A stretch of 64,000 bases of DNA from Trichaptum fuscoviolaceum (Eukaryota > Basidiomycota > Agaricomycetes > Hymenochaetales > Trichaptaceae): the NCBI GenBank assembly GCA_910574455.1, contig CAJSYZ010000008.1, positions 620,001-684,000 on the forward strand, written 5' to 3'. The notes beneath the pieces were generated by a model. The model was not told the origin of the DNA, searched no databases, and worked only from the letters and a program-made list of their open reading frames with translations. Below, one piece after another: positions 54,332 through 63,250 of this stretch (the first letter of the stretch is position 1; each line of letters begins with the position of its first letter). The translations under genes and the position numbers were made by a program.

Positions 54332-54877
54332 TGTTATGCATCAAGCATACGGACCATGTTTACCTTTGTTTACCTCACGTAACCCGATTAGGCTACGCTT
54401 ACCTTTGTCCCTCGGACTTTACCATTTAACCTTTTTACCTTTAACCTTCGGTGCCCCAGGTAGCCCCCTTTTACTGCCTCTTTGTTTACATTGCCCCTTC
54501 GCTTTACCATAGCCCCAGTTAGCCCTACGTAGCCCCAGTTAGCCCCATTTCCCCTGTTTCACAGTTAGCCCTAGTTAGCCCCAGTTAGCCCCAGTTAGCC
54601 CCAGTTAGCCCCAGCTAGCCCCAGAAGCACGTTCTATTTATGTTTCTCTCCTCTGTAGTATATAAACCCCTGTACATAGGCCTTCGGATGACACTTAAGT
54701 CAATCCTCCTATAGTCTTTCACACCATCGTGCCAAAGACTCTGTTCACCCACGACTTCCGAGCTTAAGAGAGCCTCGTTAAAGCGCCCACTCTTATCTCA
54801 CCACTTGTTTGTTCACAAACAACGCTTTTGTCACTTATCATTTCCGTGATAAGTCTTCCGAAGCCGTGAACGTAACA
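54332..54877 (+). repeat. 3' LTR
   Basis: 546 bp copy of the 5' LTR with two substitutions seen by eye. TATA box at 54659-54666, decamer tandem at 54509-54624. Followed by target duplication GGAGG at 54878-54882. Confidence 0.95.
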
Positions 54878-55906
54878 GGAGGCGGGTTTGCAGATATCTG
54901 GATTGGGATGCAAGGAGTTGTCAAAGTCGCAATGAAGGTTCTGCGCATTTATGAAGAAAGTAAATTTGACAAGCAGGTCCTCTGGGTATGGTTTCACATT
55001 TAAACACATTAGAAAAGTGACAGATATTTAATGTGTTTAGGAGCTTTGTTCTGAGGTTTTGGTCTGGCATAGACTTCGACACAAGAACATCATGCCATTT
55101 TTCGGCGTCTGCGCAACAGAGTTCTTATCACGATACGCTCTTATATCACCCTGGATGAAGAACGGGCATCTATTGCATTTCTTGAGACTACATCCACTCA
55201 ACAATCGTTCAACCATGGTATATCGCCCTCTTTAACTTGATCTACGAATCATATTTGACGTCTTGTTTAGTTGTTAGGTATTGCAGAGGGTATGGAGTAT
55301 CTTCACACACTCAAACCTGCAGTTGTCCATGGTGACCTTCGAGCGGTATGTCGAAGAATCATCATTGACTTGTATACTGTTAAATCTGACTTTCACAGTC
55401 AAATATCCTGATTGACAACGATGGACAGCCTAGAATCTCAGATTTTGGCCTCGCGGTGTTTTTCGATTCGCAAGGAGGTTCACTTGACAAAACAACATAC
55501 AAAGGACAAGGCTCATTGCGATGGCAAGCACCAGAGCTACTGAACGCAACAAGATTCAGTGGGATCGAACTTGGCCTGACTTCAGAAAGTGATGTATATG
55601 CCTTTGCATGCGTATGTCTCGAGGTTAGTATACATTTTCAGCGAATGGATTCTTGCTGAAACCCGTCTCTAGACATTCACAGAGAAAGCTCCATTCTCAA
55701 ACCTCAGAGAACCTCGAGTCCTTCTTGAGGTGGCTGTCAATGATGCTCGTCCACCTCGTCCGCCGCAGCCTGCAGAGGAAAGGGGCCTTTCGGATGAGGT
55801 TTGGTCGCTTATACAGGACTGTTGGGCTGTTCAACCCGCCGAGCGACCAAGTATGACTGTTGTTTGTTCCAGAATCCAGGACATCATAGGAAGCAAGGCT
55901 CGGTGA
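54878..55906 (+). pseudogene. Tandem pseudokinase-kinase gene, 3' part (active-type kinase domain)
   Basis: Continues the reading frame cut at 43837, resuming in the glycine-rich loop (GGGFADIWIG). It encodes a complete TKL-like kinase domain over about six exons. Landmarks: VKVAMKVLRIYEE (Lys of VAMK), HRLRHKNIMPFFGVC, the catalytic loop VVHGDLRASNILID, ISDFGLAVFF (DFG), the APE-type LRWQAPELLN, SDVYAFACVCLE and AERPSM. It ends DIIGSKAR at 55904. Unlike the first domain it keeps the catalytic Asp, the DFG Asp and the Lys, so it was probably active before insertion. Cut off from its start and from its own glycine loop, it is unlikely to be expressed normally now. Confidence 0.8.
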
Positions 55907-56476
55907 AATATTAGTATATGGTATATACGCTGCGGACTCCGACTCAAGGGTATGCATTGCAGGTACAGATGTACAAAAGTGTATTATGATACGAGCTTCT
56001 TCGATATAATGAATATTTGTGACAAGTGCGCACGATGTATTACCAGCTTTGTGCACTCGCGTCCATCATGATCAAGACGTGTTATTTACTATGACGACTG
56101 TTCGCACCCGCATTCAAGGCATTGCCCGATGAATCATGGAGACGAATTGTTCATAAGTTATTCTGCTTGTTATGTATATTGACTGGAGGGTGCATCAGGA
56201 TGTGCATGATATAATATACATTAGTCTTTTTGATATGATTGATGTTTATGACAACGCCCCTATGGGCGTGCTATGGCAGGTAACCAGCTTTGTGTCCGGG
56301 CCAGGCTAAGTCACGGTGCTGAGGGCAAGACACGCCAGACGCGTCGCCGATCATCCGGACGCGTTATTCCCGCGACCCCGTAGGGTTCGCTTGGGTACCT
56401 TAGGAAAACGCAACTGTCCGGATCACCTTAGGCAACGGATTTCAGGGTCCAATAGGGCCTCTTAGGGGTAGTTCTT
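55907..56476. other. Intergenic, with an imperfect tandem duplication
   Basis: 3' flank of the kinase gene. Words around 55975-56095 (TCGATATAATGAATATTTGTGACAA..., ACCAGCTTTGTG) recur in diverged form at 56205-56300. 56367-56417 is one copy of a ~51 bp direct repeat whose partner is at 62779-62829. Confidence 0.4.
56367..56417 (+). repeat. Flanking direct repeat, left copy
   Basis: ATTCCCGCGA...GTAGGGTTCGCTTGGGTACC...AACGCAACTGT; matches 62779-62829 with a few differences (2 nt indel, one substitution). Lies just outside the inverted ends of the composite element. Confidence 0.65.
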
Positions 56477-56737
56477 TTTGCAAAAGAATAGACCTAACCA
56501 TATGAAAGCTCCCGATGTTCGTCCCCCTATTTACCCAAAGAAGTTCGTGAGACTTCGGTAGAATCCCAACGCATTCACGATGTTCGGCATTCAAGTTGCC
56601 GATGTTCGCAAGACCTTTGTGAACATCCGAAGCCACACGATCTTCGGGTAACATGGTACAAAATATGTAGTATATATGCACAAAATAAATACACTAACAA
56701 GAACATTAAAAATGGTAGCTAAATGCTATATTCTATG
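56477..56737. repeat. Left outer inverted repeat
   Basis: Starts TTTTGCAAAAGAATAGACCT and runs to ATATTCTATGAGA before the satellite. The same sequence occurs inverted at 62518-62778. ORFs read across it are shadows. Confidence 0.85.
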
Positions 56738-56985
56738 AGAAGAACATCTGCAGAACATCTGCAGAACATCTGCAGAACATCTGCAGAGCATCTGCAGAAC
56801 ATCTGCAGAACATCTGCGAGAACATCTGCAGAATATCTGCAGAATATCTGCAGAACATCTGCGAGAACATCTGCAGAATATCTGCAGAATATCTGCAGAA
56901 CATCTGCGAGAACATCTGCAGAATATCTGCAGAATATCTGCAGAACATCTGCGAGAACATCTGCAGAATATCTGCAGAACATCCA
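56738..56985 (+). repeat. AGAACATCTGC satellite with 45 bp higher-order unit
   Basis: First simple AGAACATCTGC units, then a 45 bp unit of four monomers (AGAACATCTGC, GAGAACATCTGC, AGAATATCTGC, AGAATATCTGC) repeated about three and a half times. PstI-like CTGCAG at most junctions. No spacers, so not a CRISPR array. Confidence 0.9.
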
Positions 56986-57465
56986 TCGGGAGAAAGGGAA
57001 ACGGATTATAGACTGCGTAATCGCATATAAGACCCCAAAATCGTCATAATCGTCATATACCGTTTATATTCCCAAGTAATTCACTATAAACCGCAGTCTA
57101 CCTTATATGAGCTTACAATGCCAATAATATCTTTTGGACATTACAACCGATTGCTGGCCTTGTAATCTTTGAAATGCAATATAATCTTCATAATAATTTT
57201 ATCCCTTATCTTACATTATGAAGGCTTATGATCGAATGCAGACATTATCGTCTCCGTATTTGCTTATTATTGCTACCAGACTTATGGTGCTTATATGTGA
57301 TTGTGAGAGATTATATTGGATTATGAGACTTATATTTACTATAAGGTGATACAAACCCCGTGTAAATCTTACAGGCCTTCTTGCTTTCACACAGGATGAT
57401 AGATTGAAAAGCATATTATATTAAATTAGTACTAAACTACATACAATTGACAATGAATGAGCTCA
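56986..57465. repeat. Left AT-rich subterminal region
   Basis: Begins GGGAGAAAGGGAAAC, whose complement starts the right counterpart. It contains scattered CTTATA, GATTATA and TAATC words on both strands that also fill 60930-61300. No gene. Confidence 0.5.
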
Positions 57466-58437
57466 ATGAACTACGAGTCAATGCTTGCGGAACCATCGAG
57501 GGACGAACGCATTCCCATACAGTGCATTGGCTACAAGATCCTTGCGATCCCACCCTCCCACGGAAAGGCAGCTAGTAACGCAAAGGCGGTGTCAGCAACA
57601 GCATCAAGTCTGAACGCAGGAAACTCACCCTGCCAAAGACAAGCTTGTAGAACATGATGCCAATGGAGAAACTGTCGGACTTGTACAAGTAATGGTCGCC
57701 GCGGAGCATCTCTGGTGCCATGTAGCATGCCACACTTGCCCTTAGTCCTGTGAAAATAGTCATTGTAAGTTAGTACCTCGTCAATGCTTACCACGTATCC
57801 TTTGAAAACGCGCGCGACGCCGAAGCCCCCGATGACGAGCCGACCTTGCTCATCCATGAAGACATTGTCGGGCTTGAGGTCGAGATGGACGACGGCCTCA
57901 TTGTGCAAGGTGCCCACGGCATAGCACTGCGAAGCCAACTAGTCACTAGTCGCGGGAAAGGAGAAAAGGAAGACGTACAAGTTGCGCCATGATGAACTTG
58001 AGTTCATGCATGCGGAACAGCTTCTTTGTGTTGGGCGTCGCTCCTAGCAAAGTACCGGTGGCAACCAGACCTTGGATGATGAGGAAGTTGTGCGGGTCCA
58101 TGACGGATACTATTAGAGGGGTAAAATAGGGTGATTTAAGCAAAGTCAGGTCAGAAAGGACGTACTTCTCTGTAATCAACGACTCGGTCGATACTCGCGC
58201 GTGGAATCTGCTTGATCGCGACCTTCTTGGCGTCATCTGTTGTCAACAGTCTAGTTCCGTGAAATAGCAAGAGTTAGACTCACCTTTCGGGTGGCACAAA
58301 AAGGCCTCATCCAGCACAAGCACTGACGTGCAAGAAGTCTTGAGGTTTTGTTGCGTCGACACTGTCTTCAAGTTGAGGCTCCTTCCACGCACACGCGGCT
58401 CACCCAGTGGCACTGAGTGTGACGTAGTATGCTCCAA
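57466..58437 (-). pseudogene. Protein kinase fragment (captured)
   Basis: Minus-strand exons joined by canonical introns: AFLCHPK; DDAKKVAIKQIPRASIDRVV (with the Lys of VAIK); VMDPHNFLIIQGLVATG; LFRMHELKFIMAQ; CYAVGTLHNEAVVHLDLKPD with NVFMDEQGRLVIGGFGVARV; ACYMAPEMLRGDHYLYKSD; SFSIGIMFYKLVFGR. It is a Ser/Thr kinase with HLDLKPDN intact but DFG changed to GFG, no clear glycine loop, and no complete C-lobe. Probably a decayed or partial copy inside the composite element. The parent gene is not in this window. Confidence 0.55.
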
Positions 58438-58732
58438 CTCGGGCTCGGAGCCCGCATATAGTCACACTTGGGTGGCACACCAGTAAATCATCAGAAAAAG
58501 AACACAAAGCATGATATGAGTATGAGAACATACCAATAACAACAAAAGCACTATTTTGAAGGCCATCCTGTGGATGGATGGAGAATTTTTTTTGGATGGA
58601 GGACGAGGCAGTGGTAGGAGAGAGAGAGTGGGGGACAGGACACGTTTCTCGACGCGTCACTGTAAGTCCGTCGCGGGAATTTTAAACTCCGCAGCGTCAC
58701 GCCACCTCGGGTTTCAAGTTGCTAAGTCTTCA

Positions 58733-60905
58733 ATTATTAACACTCACGAGAAAGTAACTGCATTCAAGACCCATCCAGATTGCATTCGATGTCTTTTTGC
58801 TCACCCAACGCTCAGCATTGTGCTGACAGGCTGCAATGATATGACAATCAGGGCATGGTACTGGGATAGATAGTGGAAGTGTATTCGGGTGCGTACACCC
58901 ACTGCTTCTAATTAGGCCCAGTCTAATTGTCTCTGAAGATATTTGATGGACACACACACTACATTATGAACCATGTATTCAACTCCGAGGACACCAATAC
59001 CTTCGCCTCTTCTTGTCTTAACCGCACCGTGAGGATATGGTCGCTCGGTTCCTCAACGCCAAATCTCACCCTCGAGGCACACCAGAAGGGCAACGTAAAC
59101 TATGTCGACTTCTATCCGGTGACAAGCTGTACCTTGTCACGAGCGGTGACGACCGAACTGTCTAAATCTGGGACTACCTCAGCAACACCTGTGTTCAGAC
59201 GTTAGAGGGACACACCAACCACGTCTCGTTTGCCCGTATTCCACCCTAGTCTGCCCTTGATCGTCGTTCGGAGGATGGTACGATTAAGCTCCGGAACTCG
59301 GGCATGTACCGCCTCGAAAATACCTCGAGCTACGCTCTTGGACGCGCATGGTGCATTACCGTCCGACCGCAGGGGAATGGGGTTGCCGTAGAGTACGACG
59401 GAGGTGTAGTCGTGGTCAAACTTGGCCGGGACAAGCCTTCGTACAGCATGGATCTATTAGGCAAACTGGTGTACACTCGCAACACAGAAGTCTTGTCCGC
59501 CAATCTCCAAGGCGCTGCGGAGGACGAAGCGCCCGAAGGACAACGCATACCGCTGTCTGTGCGAGAACTCGGTACGGCAGAAATTTTCGCGACGGCTCTT
59601 CAATACTCTCCCAACGGACGCTTCATCACCGTGGTCGGAGACGGGGAGTATATCATCTACACCGCTCTGGCCTGGAGAGACAAGGCATTCGGCAGCGGCT
59701 CTTCCTTCGCATGGGATACTGATTCTAACATCGACGCTGTGCTGGAAGGGCGGACGAAGATGCGGGTATATAAGAACTTCAAGGAGAGGAGTAGTCCGGC
59801 AATGAAGGGTGCTGGATCATGGCCGGTTGAAGGATTGCATGGCGGTCCTCTCTTAGGTGCTCGTGGAAGCGGCTTCGTTGTCTTTTGGGATGGGGAGTCT
59901 GGTGAAATCGTGCGCAGGATCGACGCGGATGCCAAGAGCGTAAGCACTTTCTTTCCACTCTAAGTTGCGATGGAATTCTTTAACGTTCGATCTAGATTTC
60001 GTGGTCTGGATCTGGCAATCTTGTGCCATCATTGCCGACGACTCGTTCTACGTCCTGAGCTTTAACCGTGAGGCGTGCAACGCAACGCTGGAGTCCGGTG
60101 TAGACACAGGAGATGAGGGTGTTGAAGAGGCATTTGACATTGTCGCAGAAATATCTGAAAGGTATGATTTCTTGTTCACTCTTTCGTTGTAGTCTTAATT
60201 GACCTTAATATTCTAGCGCCAAGACCTCGAAGTGGATCGGCGACTGTTTCATCTACACGAATGCCGCCAAGCGGCTTAACTACTTGATTAGCAGTGAAAC
60301 GCAAACTGTAACACATTTCGACAAGATAGTTTCCTCTCTTCATCCTGGACTTCTACATGCTAACATGGAATGATAGCCCAATGTACTTACTGGGCTACAT
60401 CCACGCTCATAACCGCGTGTATGTTGTCGATAAAGACATTAAAGTGTTTGGTTACTCCCTGTATTTGAACCTCATTGAGTATCAGAGTGCATTCCTGTGT
60501 GGAGATATGGAGGCTGCAGAGGAGATTCTGCTATCTGTACCAAAAGAGCAGCTGAGTAAAGTCGCACGTTTCCTAGAAGCTCTGGGTACGTCTTTGAGAA
60601 TCACTGCCTTCATCAAGAGAAACACTGACTCAGTCGCTCTCCTTCTCACAGATCTTAAGGAGCTCGCATTAGAGGTTACAATAGACCCTGATAATAAGTT
60701 CAACCTCGCGTTTCATCTCAACAATCTGCACACGGTGTATAACACCCGAAAATGACGCGGGGACGAAGGGGAAAGACGTCGGTAACCGCGCGCTGGCCGT
60801 CTGGCGCTTTGATCCCGCACGTGAATGCTTGAGAATGCGGGAGACCTGAGCGTGCCCTGCTGACAACAGACAACTGAGACGGTGTCACGAAACCGCTTGG
60901 TGATT
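58733..60905 (+). pseudogene. Coatomer beta-prime (COPB2/SEC27) pseudogene fragment
   Basis: Clear match to the WD40-rich COPI coat subunit. It starts inside the second or third WD repeat (INTHEKVTAFKTHPDCIRCL), so roughly the first 95 residues are missing. Then TGCNDMTIRAWYWDR-stop-WKCIR, HTHYIMNHVFNSEDTNTFAS, VRIWSLGSSTPNLTLEAH, a frame break near 59110-59280, and a long good stretch from MYRLENTSSYALGRAW to EIVRRIDADAKS. Further decayed pieces (GDEGVEEAFDIVAEISE, KWIGDCFIYTNAAKRLN, YLLGYIHAHNRVYVVDKD) run to RALAVWRFDPAREC near 60830, after which it is truncated. In-frame stops and shifts make it non-functional. Introns are retained, so it is a DNA-level copy. Confidence 0.9.
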
Positions 60906-61317
60906 GAAGTAGCTTATGTAGTGTACCTAAACTGTATAACCTGATATATGAGGATGAAGAATACAATGATTATTGAAACTTACATTACAAGTATTACTTT
61001 GCAAGACATCCATCTGAATTATATCACTCTTGTAATAGGTCTATATGCCTTTCAGAAACTTATATGACATTTTGGCTACATTATATGATGGAAATAAGCA
61101 TGATACCATTCTTACAAGAGGACATAAGCATGATAGCAGGATTATAATCTCCACGTAAGTCTTATGAAGGATTATATTAACCGTGTAAGCTTTATGACGC
61201 AATTATAATCACGGGATAAGCCGGATGCCGTATTGTAATCTATAATAAGCATGACAGCTGTCTTATAATCTCCGTAATCTTCCGAAATCCTACATAATCT
61301 GTTTCCCTTTCTCCCGA
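60906..61317. repeat. Right AT-rich subterminal region
   Basis: Repeated words ATTATAATC, CATAAGCATGATA and GTAAGTCTTATGA at short spacing; ends TTTCCCTTTCTCCCGAT, the inverse of the left inner boundary. No gene. Confidence 0.5.
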
Positions 61318-61425
61318 TGTCTGCGAGAACATCTGCAGAACATCTGTAAAAATCTGCAGAACATCTGCGAGAATATCTGCGAATATCTGCAGAACATCTG
61401 CGAGAACATCTGCAGAACATCGAAA
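61318..61425 (+). repeat. Second AGAACATCTGC satellite block
   Basis: About nine monomers (GAGAACATCTGC, AGAATATCTGC and variants). Same orientation as the left array although the flanking boundary is inverted. Confidence 0.8.
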
Positions 61426-62289
61426 TCGCAACCTCGGGTTTTGCCTCAGTGGGCTGGCCAATCACAGCACATATAAGTGTATACCGTCTGTTTGCATGAT
61501 CCATTTACTTATCTACTGCATACAACTAACTATTTCTCCCCCCATTGCATTGTCTTGTTCTATTCAGACCCTACTAGGTGACTACACATGTAATACACTA
61601 GTTCAATAATTAAATTGCTCTTGTAATACTCAGAATCTTGAATAGAGGAGGAATGTATGTATGTGAAGCAATACATACTGGATCTGACTGACTCGGAGTC
61701 CATAACAGAGCTTCTCTACCAAAAGCCCCCACCCCTCAGTAAGTAACATAAGATATATTTATTCAGTTCTTCTTTAACTACATTACTATGCCCTGTGGCA
61801 TTGGATGAGCTACTACCAGGCTTGATATTGAGTTAAGTGTGTCAAACAATACTTTCATGTGTACTTCTCAGGCCTGCACCAATGGCCCGGAGTATCCATC
61901 CTTGCAAGCAGTAGTTTCAAGTATATTACTTATGGAGATTGAGTACTATTTGTTTATTTCTGTGCTTGTACAGCATGACTACTTATATTTTACAAGGGTC
62001 CTTGTAAGTGTATTTGTTTTATGCATATATACCGTAACATAAAGTTCAATATTTTAGACTTTTTGATTGTTTCCTCTGTAACTCAAGAACTAAATGTCGC
62101 GTTCAAAAGTTAAATATATACATTGAAAGGTCTTGATTAGTAGTTTTTGTCGATATAAGTTTCAAAATTTTAAGCAAAGAATTGACGGAGTTATTGATGT
62201 CCGAATTGGAGTCTCGTTGAGACAGTTCCGTGACATTCCGATAATTTGGACAAAATCATAATATATACATTTCCGCTTCAAATCACTTC
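61426..62289. other. AT-rich filler within the composite element
   Basis: No gene seen. A short palindrome-like GTATGTATGTGAAGCAATACATAC occurs near 61655. ORFs are short and featureless. Confidence 0.35.
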
Positions 62290-62460
62290 GGATTTTTTGC
62301 AATGGGAAGGGAGCTATATGTACTTTGTACCAAGAAGGTCTGCTACCTTACTGTCGAAAATTGTGTGGCCTTGGATGTTCGCGGCAACTTGCCAAAGGTC
62401 TTGGACAGTCTCACGATCTTCTCTAGTGTATAGTACACGAACATCGGCAAAGCCGAACAT
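62290..62460. repeat. Diverged second copy of the outer repeat
   Basis: On the minus strand it reads AAGACCTTTGGCAAGTTGCC, GAACATCCAAGGCCACACAA and GGTACAAAGTACATATA, a weaker match to the outer inverted repeat (AAGACCTTTGTGAACATCCG, AGCCACACGAT, GGTACAAAATATG). Suggests nesting or an older end. Confidence 0.5.
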
Positions 62461-62778
62461 CGCAGTTATTTGCAGATATTCACAGATATTCTGCAGATGT
62501 TCTGCAGATGTTCTTCTCATAGAATATAGCATTTAGCTACCATTTTTAATGTTCTTGTTAGTGTATTTATTTTGTGCATATATACTACATATTTTGTACC
62601 ATGTTACCCGAAGATCGTGTGGCTTCGGATGTTCACGAAGGTCTTGCGAACATCGGCAACTTGAATGCCGAACATCGTGAATGCGTTGGGATTCTACCGA
62701 AGTCTCACGAACTTCTTTGGGTAAATAGGGGGACGAACATCGGGAGCTTTCATATGGTTAGGTCTATTCTTTTGCAAA
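62461..62778. repeat. Right outer inverted repeat with short satellite
   Basis: 62461-62517 is a short inverted stretch of the satellite (CAGATGTTCTGCAGATGTTCT). 62518-62778 is the inverted copy of 56477-56737, ending CTTTTGCAAAA. Confidence 0.85.
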
Positions 62779-62829
62779 ATTCCCGCGAACCGTAGGGTTC
62801 GCTTGGGTACCTTAGAAAAACGCAACTGT
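62779..62829 (+). repeat. Flanking direct repeat, right copy
   Basis: Matches 56367-56417 in the same orientation; here it abuts the inverted end directly, whereas on the left 59 bp lie between. Confidence 0.65.
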
Positions 62830-63250
62830 GTCGATTCTCTGCGAAAACTGATCCGGTCACGTGAATTGCCTTTATGGGTAATTAACCCTTTCCGGCAGGA
62901 GATCCAGTCATGTGATGCACTACCTTTCACAGCAGGTTGTTTCCACGCGACTTTGACTGCAATCCTGCTGTTGCAACGGCGATCCACCCTTCGCAGGTCA
63001 ATGGCGTGCTGCCCTGCAGTACCTTTGCAATGAACAACAGCAGCCCCAGCATCTCCGTGTCTACACCCTGCGGCGGTGCGAATCCGACTTTGTCTGTGAG
63101 GACATCATCCAGCACTGGTAACCGGGTAGCGAGCGAGCACGACTGTAGTCTGTCGCAGGTGCAGGGAGCATTGTACATAGCTACCAGAAACACGGGGCGG
63201 ACTGTTCAAGCACAGTTGCAAGGAATGATAGCGGGTCGTAGGCGGCGGGA
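62830..63250. other. Unassigned, possibly 5' part of the broken BSD2-like gene
   Basis: Plus frame FPRDFDCNPAVATAIHPSQV and MNNSSPSISVSTPCGGANPT is open to 63260 but matches no family I recognise. An 88-codon minus ORF overlaps it. No decision possible from sequence. Confidence 0.25.

Larger units (their letters stand above)
43838..54877 (+). mobile_element. Ty3/Gypsy chromovirus LTR retrotransposon, 11,040 bp
   Basis: LTRs 43838-44383 and 54332-54877, each 546 bp, beginning TGTTA and ending TAACA. The target duplication GGAGG occurs at 43833-43837 and 54878-54882. The LTRs differ at only two positions by eye (T/C near 43903, A/T near 44190), so insertion is recent. Domain order Gag (zinc knuckle), protease, reverse transcriptase, RNase H, integrase, chromodomain is that of chromoviruses. 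It is about twice the length usual for fungal members. The excess is a 2.5 kb coding stretch before the zinc-knuckle Gag and 2.8 kb of overlapping ORFs after pol. The polypurine tract candidate is AGAGACAGGG at 54319-54328. No tRNA primer site was recognised after the 5' LTR. Confidence 0.95.
56477..62778. mobile_element. Composite inverted-repeat element carrying gene fragments
   Basis: Ends 56477-56780 and 62475-62778 are inverted copies about 300 bp long and nearly identical. An inner inverted pair (ATCGGGAGAAAGGGAAAC near 56982 and its complement near 61303) is followed inward on both sides by AT-rich sequence with repeated CTTATA/GATTATA words. Inside are decayed, intron-containing copies of a kinase and of coatomer beta-prime. 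No transposase was found. It looks like a non-autonomous DNA transposon, or nested elements, that captured host genes. A Helitron is less likely because of the inverted ends. Confidence 0.6.

Noticed and set aside
56442..56681. 79-codon minus ORF with an inverted twin at 62574-62795
   Set aside because: Both lie in the inverted repeat ends; no protein-like features, so treated as repeat sequence.
56738..56985. CRISPR-like array
   Set aside because: Repeat units are contiguous with no unique spacers, and the sequence is eukaryotic.
56719..57049. Long ORFs in several frames on both strands (YSADVLADVLQ- and NICRTSART-type repeats)
   Set aside because: Translations of the 45 bp satellite, whose length is a multiple of three; no stop can occur by construction.
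56477..62778. Helitron
   Set aside because: Gene fragments would suit a Helitron, but there are long inverted ends and no TC...CTRR termini or Rep/helicase remnant were seen.
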